Positions 46,654 through 54,846 of a stretch of 64,000 nucleotides of DNA are shown here, piece after piece. The stretch comes from Aphidius gifuensis. Taxonomy: Eukaryota > Arthropoda > Insecta > Hymenoptera > Braconidae. Where the stretch lies: the NCBI RefSeq assembly GCF_014905175.1, contig NC_057791.1:7822492-7886491 (forward strand). The letters run 5' to 3'. The notes below the pieces were generated by a model. It saw only the letters and a program-made list of their open reading frames with translations, ran no database searches and had not been told where the DNA came from. The first letter of the stretch is position 1. Each line of letters starts with the position of its first letter. The position numbers were made by a program, and so were the translations under genes.

Positions 46654-47472
46654 ATGTCAGCATTTATTGATTTTCAAGGATTTCAAGAACCTCAAGGTTT
46701 ATTTGTTGTAAAAGAGTTGGTTATCCAACCTATAAATTCAAGATCTTCACCAACTATAAAAATATTCAAACCACCTTGTGAAAAATCACGTCTAACTGAA
46801 GAATATAAAAAAATTGTGGATAATTGTGAAAAAAATTATCATGGGATATCTTGGGAAGCTGGTTGTGATCAATATAATAACGTATCAACAATAATCATTG
46901 AAGAATTAGTTGGAAAGTTTAATTATTTATTTGTCAAAGGTGAAGATAGAAAAAAATGGTTAACATTTATTTTACGTTTTAATCCAATGACAATTTTCAA
47001 TTTGGAAGACCTAGGATGTCCAGATATAAAAATATTAGAGATGGAACATCCAGCAATACGACATGTGAATTCACATCCTTTATGCAGTTCTTACAAATGT
47101 GCATATGAAAATGCACAGAGATACAAATACTGGTATATTAAAAAATTTTCAACAAGAGCCAACATGAAAAAATCCATTTTACATTTTTGTGCAGTTGAAA
47201 ATATAACTGACTTGACACAAAAAGATATTGCTGCACTTCCAGTGATGGCTATTATAAAATTTGCATCACATCAAATTGATGAAATTTGGGAAAAATTATC
47301 AGTAGAACAACGTTCAAATCCAACAATTTCAAAATTAAAACGATGTAAAAAACATCCAATACAAAATGATTGTGAAGATGAAGTTGGAATATCTTATTAT
47401 GTACTAGAAAAAGATTGTTTAAAATGTAAAGAAGGAACTGATAATGGAGAATTAAATTTTATCAATGAATAA
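46654..47472 (+). CDS. Conserved insect/Polinton orphan protein
   Basis: 272 residues. The N-terminus IDFQGFQEP followed by VKELVIQ and KPPCEKS marks a family that is frequent in insect genomes close to Polintons; function unknown. Also visible: HGISWEAGCD, KFNYLFVKGEDRKKWL, the pair GCPDIKIL, and a HPLCSSYKCAYENAQRY His/Cys cluster. It is paralogous to 29,660-30,166 in the first element. The Asp at position 6, the conserved Glu and the terminal Cys/His suggest metal binding, possibly an RNase H-fold nuclease; this is a guess from residue placement. It is intact, with a TATA/TCACT promoter in front and AATAAA at about 47,552 behind. It is transcribed toward the OB-like gene. Confidence 0.75.
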   Translation: MSAFIDFQGFQEPQGLFVVKELVIQPINSRSSPTIKIFKPPCEKSRLTEEYKKIVDNCEKNYHGISWEAGCDQYNNVSTIIIEELVGKFNYLFVKGEDRKKWLTFILRFNPMTIFNLEDLGCPDIKILEMEHPAIRHVNSHPLCSSYKCAYENAQRYKYWYIKKFSTRANMKKSILHFCAVENITDLTQKDIAALPVMAIIKFASHQIDEIWEKLSVEQRSNPTISKLKRCKKHPIQNDCEDEVGISYYVLEKDCLKCKEGTDNGELNFINE

Positions 47473-47960
47473 ATGATGCAAAACCAAATTTTTAAAAGTT
47501 GTTAATTTTTTAGAATTATCCTTCCTTCCTTTAAATATAAGATATAAAAAAAATAAAGATTTAGTTTGTATAATAAAATAATAGAAACAAGTTTCAACAT
47601 GTTTGAACAGGAAAAAAAATACTGACTAGATTTCATTGTTATAAAAATTGATGAATCATCTGACAACAATGGATTAAATTTAGAAAATATACTGAAACAT
47701 GTTCAAACAGGAATTATTAGCTTTTCTCAAAAGAATATTTTTCACATCTATTGTTATAAATTCCAGAAAAAAGATTAAAGGATTAAGAGATTAGAATAAT
47801 AGAAAGTAAAAACTATTTTCTAAGAAGAAAAAAATTTTAGTCGGGATAAGCATCACCTGGTTTTCCTTCCTCCACAAAATATCAACCAATCACAACGTTC
47901 CCCCACTCTTAGTGAAAAGAGGAAAGGGAACTTTTTCGTTGGTGGGGGACCTGAGATTTA
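47473..47960. other. Intergenic spacer
   Basis: Contains AACATGTTTGAACAGG near 47,596 and ACATGTTCAAACAGG near 47,694, an imperfect 15-bp repeat pair. CCAATCACAACG near 47,883 resembles a CCAAT box of the next gene. No coding seen. Confidence 0.4.
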
Positions 47961-47996
47961 GTATATATTCTCGTGCACAGAGACTAAGCATCACTC
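47961..47996 (+). promoter_or_regulatory. TATA box and initiator of the OB-like gene
   Basis: TATATATT at 47,962 lies 31 bp before the A of TCACT (47,991-47,995); a second TCAGT follows at 48,002. A likely 5'UTR intron (GTAAGT at 48,045, TTTACAG ending 48,146) separates them from the ATG at 48,156. Confidence 0.6.
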
Positions 47997-48155
47997 ATCG
48001 TTCAGTCCATCAGCTGTAGTGCGCCCAGTCTTAGAAACCAACAAGTAAGTTTTACCATATATTTATAAATTTTTATTAACTTATCAATACTTTCAATGTT
48101 TTTCAGTAATGTATTTTGTTAACTAAAATAACTTTTCCATTTACAGATATTAAAA

Positions 48156-48497
48156 ATGGGTTTTGCAAAAGCAAAAAAACTTCAAAAAGCTAACGAACGC
48201 AAATCATTGAAAGATTTAAAAAGAAAAGTAGTTTATAAAATTACTAAAGTAGCGAGATTTCCAACATCAAAGTATGGTCCAGCGCTAACAGTTGAAATCA
48301 ACAATGAAAATTATGCATATCTACCAAAAAGATTTGCTACACATTTCAATCAAGATGATCAAGAATTTAAGGAGCTAGAAAATGCTGTCAAGAAAGGAAC
48401 ACTAACCATGGTTCTTGATGGTGAAAATAACCAAGATGTAATATTAGATGATAGTACATATGATCTACGTGATTTCGATGATGATGAGGAAATGTGA
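48156..48497 (+). CDS. Small OB-fold-like (ssDNA-binding?) Polinton protein
   Basis: 113 residues with a basic helix (KAKKLQKANERKSLKDLKRK), then alternating strands KVVYKITKVARF, KYGPALTVEI, NYAYLPKRF and GTLTMVLDG, and a short very acidic tail. The strand layout and acidic C-terminus resemble single-stranded-DNA-binding proteins; a small protein with the TKYGPA..V.L...Y..LPKRF pattern is common next to the capsid gene in insect Polintons. Its role in Polinton replication is inferred, not shown. It appears intact, preceded by a spliced leader (see the promoter entry), and is followed by repeated AATAAA at 48,498-48,515. Confidence 0.6.
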   Translation: MGFAKAKKLQKANERKSLKDLKRKVVYKITKVARFPTSKYGPALTVEINNENYAYLPKRFATHFNQDDQEFKELENAVKKGTLTMVLDGENNQDVILDDSTYDLRDFDDDEEM

Positions 48498-48577
48498 ATA
48501 AATAAATAAATAAATACACTAAATCAAATTATTTTCGTTTGTTTTTTATTTAATTAAAACCATAGGTTACAATTAAT

Positions 48578-49800
48578 TTATGTTAACTTATGTACTATTC
48601 CACTTATTGGTCTATATTCAATTATTTTATCATGTAAAATTAAGCAATATGCTGTCGTTCCTTGAGGAAAATTTTCTTTTGATTCAAATTCCAAGCGTAC
48701 ATCTACAGCACCAGTCTTCAAAAACTCATTTTGTTTACTACAATCAATAACAATTAATGGACTAAATCTATTTTTGAGCCATAGTAAGACTCTGCAAAAT
48801 TAGCATACATATCATATAATAAAGCAAATTGATTTTTTTCAATATCAAGATTCAAATTCCCATATGGAAAAATATGAGAATTAAGATAAAGTTTAACATT
48901 TGTTATTTTACAATGATCAAAATGTGTTACATCTTTTTGCCAATCATTTTTTCTATTTGATTGAAAACCAAGAATAACATAACGTGGCTTTTCCAGTTGA
49001 GTTGCAGTTTTCACTGTCCATATATGATGAGTTGTTTGTGGCAGCAATGGATACTCATATAAGTCCCACGATCTAAATCCAATAGAAATGACAGGATCTT
49101 TTTGTATATATTTCATTATATCAATTTTATTTTTGTTTGATAACATTATATACGGTACAAGCCATTCAATTTTTGTAAGTTTTAAATCAAATTCTGGCAT
49201 ATTAGGAACTCTCTCATTATCTCGTACGATCGCATTCAAATTTGAACGTGATCGTATCATAATGAGTTCATGTTTCGCATTGACAATTATTTTTTGATAA
49301 TCTTCAGCAAAGCCAAAATTATATTTAATGGAACGCATATATCAAAATATCCATCATCATTTATCAATTTCATACCATTTTGATTTATCCACCCTGCATT
49401 TTCATAATTCATTCTTGAACTTAATGACAAATAATTTTTCATTGTAGATGTTATACCAACATTCTTTGATTTATCAATTAAAACTCCATTTAATTCATAA
49501 CGCATTTCATCAAACAAAAAACACATAGCATTATTTACTAACGTTAAAGGATAAATATCAGCAAGTGGATCTTCTGCATTTGCAGCAACACGTTCTTGCG
49601 TTAATTTTCCACTCATACGTATGTAGCTTTTTGATGGTAGAACAAACAAATCTTGATTCTGTATTGATATTTTGCTATTTCATCACTATTATCAAGAAGC
49701 TCGTTGATCCAAATGACTGATGAGCATGTAGCTCATAGTTGGATATTTCATTGTTAAATTGAACTGACGCGTTTATATCGAAAATATTTTCATCACTCAT
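48578..49800 (-). pseudogene. Polinton major capsid protein (double jelly-roll), frameshifted
   Basis: Runs from ATG 49,800 to TAA 48,578, about 405 codons. Recognisable blocks in order: MSDENIFDINASVQFNN (start), LFVLPSKSYIRMSGKL, PLTLVNNAMCFLFDE with YELNGVLIDKSKN, FGFAEDYQKIIVNAKHEL, EKPRYVILGFQSNRKND, DHCKITNVKLYLNSH, then PLIVIDCSKQNEF and AYCLILHDKIIEY. These are the capsid hallmarks of Polintons. The frame changes at four places: two near 49,670-49,710 (with a TAG), one near 49,320 and one near 48,760. The last block lies beyond the apparent stop at 48,754, so the gene is longer than any single frame. Loss of capsid function is the simplest reading. Confidence 0.88.
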
Positions 49801-49927
49801 TTTGACGTGTAAAACAATTAAGACAAGTTATATTTATCAATTAAAGTTCCAAAATTTTTTTACTTAGACCTAGACTCTGCAGGTAATTTATATTCTGAGG
49901 TGTCAACTTCTTGACTGCTCGATTCAG

Positions 49928-49963
49928 ACTGACTGGAGGTGTCCATGATGTGCTGCTTTTATA
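49928..49963 (-). promoter_or_regulatory. Capsid-gene promoter: TATAAAA and TCAGT
   Basis: On the minus strand TATAAAA starts at 49,963 and the A of TCAGT is 33 bp downstream at 49,930. This lies 130 bp before the capsid ATG and inside a tiny 28-codon frame (49,860-49,946), which would therefore not be translated from its ATG. Confidence 0.6.
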
Positions 49964-50010
49964 CGATGCCCCACGTTTTATAGCGCGTGAATTGAAGCAA
50001 ATTCCCATTC

Positions 50011-50682
50011 CTATGATTTTACGTGTAACGTAATGGTTATTGTTTCACCACGGAAATTCACTAATTTTCCGTTTTGATCAACAATTTTTAATTGTAAATG
50101 ATCAATGGTTTTAACAGTAATTGGTAAATAGATTGGATTAGCTGGTACTTCAATTATTTTATAACCAGGTGGTACAGCAGGAAAAAAGTTATATATTGTA
50201 TGAACTTTTTGTTGATTCACGTAAGCTCCTGTTGTAATGTTGCACTCGATTCTCAATGTATTCACTTTTAAAATATTAATCGGGTAGTTTGATTCATATT
50301 TTGTTTTAGAACTCAATATTCTCGGTGTAAATCCTAGTAAACGTGCTGGTGATTTTGGTTTTACAAAATCAATGTCTCTTTCACTTGTAATATATGAATG
50401 TAGAGTATTTTTATTATATGTAATTTTGATATTATATTTTTCTAAGTAAGCAGCTAGATCATCTATTTCATAACTTCCAGTTGGTATTTCAATTGTATCA
50501 TAACTGTTCAAATATGTAATCATATTATTTTCATGATCGATATTTGGTAATGAATTAAATGATAAAAATGAAATAAGTGCTAATGAATAATTTTTTTCAC
50601 TTGATAATTGTATGGGTGGAAAGTAATCAGTTTCTAAGACTGAAGATTTACCGGTGAGAGTTAAAGTAAACGTATCGTTCAT
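50011..50682 (-). CDS. Polinton minor capsid (penton) protein
   Basis: 223 residues from the ATG at 50,682; the open frame extends two codons further to TTG. It begins MNDTFTLTLTGKSS, then DYFPPIQLSS, NYSLALISFLSFNSLPNI, IPTGSYEIDDL, KSPARLLGFTPRIL and VHTIYNFFPAVPPGYKI, which is the pattern of the single-jelly-roll penton protein of insect Polintons. It forms the vertex of the predicted icosahedral particle with the major capsid protein. It is intact here. It is preceded in the same direction by the protease gene (50,731-51,093), with 48 bp between. Confidence 0.85.
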   Translation of the reverse strand: MNDTFTLTLTGKSSVLETDYFPPIQLSSEKNYSLALISFLSFNSLPNIDHENNMITYLNSYDTIEIPTGSYEIDDLAAYLEKYNIKITYNKNTLHSYITSERDIDFVKPKSPARLLGFTPRILSSKTKYESNYPINILKVNTLRIECNITTGAYVNQQKVHTIYNFFPAVPPGYKIIEVPANPIYLPITVKTIDHLQLKIVDQNGKLVNFRGETITITLHVKS

Positions 50683-50730
50683 TGTCAAGGTTGATAAATA
50701 ACTGATTGGAAATTTTCTTTTCTTCTGCTT

Positions 50731-51093
50731 TTATAGTTTTCCTGTGAGAAATGCGAGACATAAATGTCCACAATTATACGTATTCCAATCTTGATAACGT
50801 TTATGATTATAATTGATGCTACCAACATTAAGATAACTGACAAGATCTTTCGGTGGCTGTAAGTTGCCAAAACTATCAAAGTATATTGCTGAATTTTTAT
50901 TGAGTTTTTTATATGCTACCCAATGTGTTCCAGGATTCCTTTTATCATCTAAATTAATGATTCCACACTCTTGTTTCCAAGGTCCATCTTTTGGCATATC
51001 ATTTCGCATAAAAACTCCACGGAAATTAGCAATTTTTGATTGTTTAGCAAATTTTAATAAATCACCGTCAGTTAAAGCTCTTTGTGGTAGCAT
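50731..51093 (-). CDS. Polinton adenain-like cysteine protease (PRO)
   Basis: 121 codons, intact. The catalytic layout is His57 in PGTHWVAY, Asp73 in YFDSFGNLQPP, Gln101 in YNHKRYQDWN and Cys108 in YNCGHLCLAFL, as in adenovirus endopeptidase and other Polintons. It should cleave capsid or minor-capsid precursors during virion maturation. The ATG at 51,093 overlaps the TGA of the PLA2-like gene (TGATG), so the second frame may be translated by termination-reinitiation from a common minus-strand transcript. The copy at 31,812-32,279 in the first element is a separate lineage. Confidence 0.9.
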   Translation of the reverse strand: MLPQRALTDGDLLKFAKQSKIANFRGVFMRNDMPKDGPWKQECGIINLDDKRNPGTHWVAYKKLNKNSAIYFDSFGNLQPPKDLVSYLNVGSINYNHKRYQDWNTYNCGHLCLAFLTGKL

Positions 51094-52025
51094 CAGTTGA
51101 AGTTTTTTGGAGAGAGATAAAGTCCCATACCGCTTTTATGTGGTGTTAAATAAAGTCCTTTTCCTATTGCAATTGATTCCATCATTTTATTGTGTCGCTT
51201 ATTTTCATTTAATTGTTCTTTACTTGTCTTTACTGCATTGATAGCTTTGACAACACCAGATGCTCCACCAACTAACCCACCTAATGCTGATATAGCTGAG
51301 AAAATCGGGATTAAAAGCGGTAGAGCACCACCGATATGTTTAGCAACTGGTAAAACTCTAGGTACTGTAATAGCTTTCTTGCCACCATTTTTTTTAATAG
51401 CTGCTCTCGCACCGTTTATTGCTGATTTAATTGCAACTGATGAATTATTTGATCCCTTCATTGCTTGTTTTGCTGCTTGTACGATTTTTGAAAATGATAT
51501 TTTCTTTTTTGTTATTTTCTTTTTTTTAACTGCACGTTTTTTTTTATTTTTTATTAATTTTCCTCCAGTCTTTTTTTTTATTTTTCTTTTTCTCAACGAA
51601 GATAATGGTTTTTTTTTTCTCGTACATTTCTTTTTCTTTTTTTCAGTAACACAACCCATGCCAAATTTCGATTTTACTTTCATTGCTCCAGTAACGAACG
51701 TAGCTGCTGCTCTCTCACTTAAACTAGCGTCTTTCGAAAAAATACGTTTAGCTGCTTCACGAGCTAAAATATCATCAGCTGCGTTTCTTGCCTTGATGTC
51801 GTTGCGATTTTTCGAATATGCAATATCGTGATTTTTACAGGCTGCGTCCAAAGGATTAATTCCCGGATCTCCTCTTGCTAAACGTTTTTCTAACTTGGTA
51901 CCTGGTCCACAATATGAATAACCAGGCAGATGAAGTTCAAATGGTAACTTGTTGATTATTTTATTGAGAATTCCTTTTCCACAACGTTTTTTGTTCTTTT
52001 TCTTTTTTGATGTATGCTCAATCAT
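51093..52025 (-). CDS. PLA2-domain protein with hydrophobic and basic tails
   Basis: 310 residues from ATG 52,025. Residues 32-70 are a parvovirus VP1-type phospholipase A2 signature: Gly-rich calcium loop LPGYSYCGPGT and the catalytic CKNHDIAYSKN (His66-Asp67). After an AARNA-type helix comes a Lys-rich stretch (about 130-180), then a hydrophobic Ala/Gly-rich segment near 225-260 (LPLLIPIFSAISALGG) and GKGLYLTPHKSGMGLYLSP at the end, like adenovirus pX/pVI-type tails, which may be processed by PRO. In Polintons this protein is thought to help membrane breaching or act as a minor capsid component. Intact; ends in TGA overlapping the PRO start. Its upstream side is a divergent promoter shared with the ATPase gene. 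Confidence 0.85.
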   Translation of the reverse strand: MIEHTSKKKKNKKRCGKGILNKIINKLPFELHLPGYSYCGPGTKLEKRLARGDPGINPLDAACKNHDIAYSKNRNDIKARNAADDILAREAAKRIFSKDASLSERAAATFVTGAMKVKSKFGMGCVTEKKKKKCTRKKKPLSSLRKRKIKKKTGGKLIKNKKKRAVKKKKITKKKISFSKIVQAAKQAMKGSNNSSVAIKSAINGARAAIKKNGGKKAITVPRVLPVAKHIGGALPLLIPIFSAISALGGLVGGASGVVKAINAVKTSKEQLNENKRHNKMMESIAIGKGLYLTPHKSGMGLYLSPKNFN

Positions 52026-52052
52026 AGCTTATAAGAGACTGATTTGCTTTGG

Positions 52053-52088
52053 TATAAAACGGTTGAATTTATATGATTTGAGCTCAGT
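52053..52088 (+). promoter_or_regulatory. ATPase promoter in a divergent intergenic region
   Basis: TATAAA at 52,053 is 32 bp before the A of TCAGT (52,083-52,087), and the ATPase ATG follows at 52,099. On the minus strand a TCAGT word at about 52,042-52,038 lies just upstream of the PLA2-gene ATG (52,025), so the 73-bp interval probably serves both genes. Confidence 0.6.
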
Positions 52089-52098
52089 GCTCATCACG

Positions 52099-52815
52099 AT
52101 GGATTACCAGAAACAAGCTCTAAAATTACCAGTTATAAACTTTGATATAATTACATCAAAAAGTGGTAATGGTTTAATAGAAAAACGACATGGGGATTTA
52201 CTACCTAATACAATAAGATGTGCGATAATTGGAGGAAGTAATTGTGGTAAAACGAACGCTTTAATGAGTTTAATTGTTGATCCAAATGGTTTACGATTTG
52301 CAAATATTTATATTTATAGTAAATCATTATACCAACCAAAATATCAATATTTAGAAAAGTTACTAGAACCACTTGAAGAAATAAATTATTATAAATTTTC
52401 CGACAACGATCAAGTCGTACCAGTTGATGAAGCAAAACCAAATTCGTTGTTTATATTTGATGATGTTGCAACTGAAAAGCAGAATCATATAAAAGCATTT
52501 TTTTGTATGGGAAGGCACAAAGCTGTTGATTCTTTTTATTTATGTCAATCATATGCACGAATACCAAAACATTTAATACGTGATAATATCAATTTTTTAA
52601 TAGTCTTCCCACAAGATGATACAAATTTAAAGCATATACATCACGATCACGTTAATATTGATATGGAGTATAGTAAATTCCGTCAGATGTGTGTGGATTG
52701 TTGGAAAGAAAAATATTGCTTCCTGTGTATCGATAAAGATAGAGATATAGATAAAGGGAGATATAGAAAAAATTTTGACTGCTTTATAACTATAAATAAC
52801 AAAACAATTTGTTAA
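52099..52815 (+). CDS. Polinton DNA-packaging ATPase (FtsK/HerA-like)
   Basis: 238 residues from the ATG at 52,099; the frame is open further upstream but overlaps the PLA2-like gene and the promoter, so this ATG is chosen. The Walker A box is GGSNCGKT (residues 45-52) and the Walker B strand is LFIFDDV (about 117-123), followed by QSYARIPKHLIRDN with the sensor region, as in A32/FtsK-like packaging ATPases of large eukaryotic DNA viruses and Polintons. It would drive genome encapsidation into particles. Intact, and the first of a plus-strand block with the DUF8207 gene and the integrase. Confidence 0.93.
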   Translation: MDYQKQALKLPVINFDIITSKSGNGLIEKRHGDLLPNTIRCAIIGGSNCGKTNALMSLIVDPNGLRFANIYIYSKSLYQPKYQYLEKLLEPLEEINYYKFSDNDQVVPVDEAKPNSLFIFDDVATEKQNHIKAFFCMGRHKAVDSFYLCQSYARIPKHLIRDNINFLIVFPQDDTNLKHIHHDHVNIDMEYSKFRQMCVDCWKEKYCFLCIDKDRDIDKGRYRKNFDCFITINNKTIC

Positions 52816-52852
52816 ATTTTCTCAGTTAATTGTAAAATCGCAAAGGATCAAC

Positions 52853-53800
52853 ATGCCTCTTTGTGAGCAAGAACTAGTTGATGAAACAAAATTTTTAAGT
52901 GAAATTGAAAAAGTACAAGACGTTATTCGGAAAAAATATCAATTGATAAAATTAGGGTAAGAAAATATATCAGATGCTGCAAATGAATATCTTAAACCTG
53001 TTGTCACCCCGCTCAAAAAATTAGCTGCACAACTGCCACCAACAACGGTTAGCAAAAAATCAATAATTGATGATGATAAATCATTTCCAGATGAAAAAAA
53101 TACGAATGATAAAAAAAATAATTCAACACATGAGGACAATTTTAGTACTTCTGATATTGAAGAATCAGTTTATGAACAAGAAGCTGAATATGATACTGCT
53201 GATGAAGGTGAGGAAACATTTGTGGAAGAATCAAATAAAGATTTAATAGATGATTACTTAGGAAAAATCAATAGTATACAGTGGGATAAAGATTATGGTG
53301 TAAAAAAAGTAAAATCTGACTACAAAATTGGAAATGCGAAAATTTTCTTTAACGATGATGAATTAAATATTTTTGATACACCATACAAAATAACACCTGG
53401 ATTAATGGAATTATTATTTATGAAATCACCAGACAGAAGAACTATTACTGATATTGATGAAAAAAATTATAATGAAATTATTAATAATACAAATGCACAT
53501 CATCAATATCATAGATCTAATATGCCAATAAAAAATTCAGCATCTCGGAAATACATTGATTTTATTGCACCTCATAAGAATAATGATAATGAGCATTATG
53601 GTACTGGATTATTACCAACGGTTATGACTCTTAGAAAAAATAATCCAACTAGAGTCAATTATATCTATTGGGACGATCCGAATGAACTTGTTGATCGATT
53701 ACGATTATTAGTAGCATCAAGAACAGCTGGTAATCCGAATCATGATAATGAGATCATGTCAATTATTGAAGAGTTGAGAGAATGTGGATTAATATATTAA
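52853..53800 (+). pseudogene. DUF8207-type Polinton protein with one in-frame stop
   Basis: An ATG at 52,853 opens a frame interrupted by TAA at 52,958-52,960 and then open to 53,800 (about 315 codons in total). The N-terminus is a coiled, acidic region; the C-terminal half carries the DUF8207 pattern: YGVKKVKSDYKIGNAK, DTPYKITPGLMELLFM, NYNEIINNTNAHHQYHR, SRKYIDFIAPHK and YIYWDDPNELVDRLRLL. This protein is regularly found in Polinton gene sets of insects between ATPase and integrase; function unknown. The single stop may be a recent mutation, or translation may start further on, since the domain itself is intact. Confidence 0.82.
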
Positions 53801-53808
53801 TATATTAA

Positions 53809-53842
53809 TATAAAAAAATCAGTCTGTATACATCCGTCAGTG
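53809..53842 (+). promoter_or_regulatory. Integrase promoter: TATAAAAA and TCAGT
   Basis: TATAAAAA at 53,809 lies 31 bp before the A of TCAGT (53,838-53,842); the ATG at 53,847 is only 7 bp beyond, predicting an almost leaderless transcript. Another TCAGT lies at 53,819. Confidence 0.6.
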
Positions 53843-53846
53843 AACT

Positions 53847-54765
53847 ATGACTGATTATCAAAGAGACGTTGTGCGTGAGTTACACGCTCCAGCAAGAAAA
53901 AATTTTTTACGACGTAAAGTTGATATTCGTGATAAGGATGAAACGTGGCAAGCTGATCTTGTTGAAATGATTGAACATTCAAAGATCAATTCTGGATATA
54001 ATTATATTTTAACAGTCATTGATATTTTCTCAAAATTCAGCTGGGCTGTAGGACTCAAAAATAAAACTGGAAAAGAGGTAACAGCAGCAATGGAATCAAT
54101 ATTCCAAAAAGGTCGAATATGCAAAAATCTTCATGTGGATCAAGGAAAAGAATTTTATAATTCAACATTCAAAACAATGTTAAAAAAATATAATGTTCAT
54201 ATGTATTCAACATTTACTCATTTAAAAGCATCAATAGTTGAACGATTCAATAGAACACTAAAAAACAAAATGTTTTTTGAATTTAGCATGCAAGGAAATT
54301 ATAAATGGTTGAAATTGCTGCCAGAATTAATTAAAAAATATCAATAATACCAAACATCGCACAATTAAAATGAAACCAGTTCAAGTTGTTGGTAAAAATA
54401 TTGAAATACTGAAACAGACTGTATTTAAAAGTTTAAATCATTGTCATGTTAAAATCAAATTTAAATTAAATCAACATGTAAGAATAAGTAAATATAAGCA
54501 TGTCTTTGATAAAGGATATAAACCAAATTGGACAAACGAAATATTCACAATAACTAAAATTAATAAAACATCACCTGTAACGTATAAGCTTAAAGACTAT
54601 CAAGAGAATCCAATACAAGGAAGCTTTTATACTGAAGAGCTACAAAAAGTTCGACATTCTGACATTTATTTGATTGAAAAAGTTTTGAAAAGACGAGGGA
54701 ATAAGATGTATGTAAAATATCTTGGATTTGACAATAGTCATAATCAATGGATAGATAATCAATAA
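53847..54765 (+). pseudogene. Polinton retroviral-type integrase with a chromodomain, one frameshift
   Basis: From ATG 53,847. The rve catalytic core has Asp37 in ETWQADLVEM, Asp98 in LHVDQGKEF and Glu132 in ASIVERFNRTLKN, the DDE triad with retroviral spacing. A one-base shift near 54,340 in an A-run is needed to go from ELIKKY to NTKHRTIKMKPVQVV and the C-terminal part, where LNQHVRISKYKHVFDKGY and a chromodomain-like KMYVKYLGFDNSHNQWIDN are visible. The integrase joins the inverted repeats into 6-bp-spaced target cuts. The catalytic core is intact, so loss of the C-terminus is the main damage. It is convergent with polymerase B (82 bp between stops), with polyadenylation words for both. 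Confidence 0.9.
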
Positions 54766-54846
54766 ACAAATAAATAAAAAAGCAATGCGTATTTATTTTC
54801 TAACAATTATTTTTTATTATATACATTTATACAACTTTTATTTACA

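Noticed and set aside
49860..49946. 28-codon minus-strand frame in front of the capsid gene
   Set aside because: The predicted start site (49,930) lies downstream of its ATG; probably 5' leader.
51190..51831. Plus-strand frame of 213 codons
   Set aside because: Antisense shadow of the PLA2-like gene, rich in Phe from its Lys codons.
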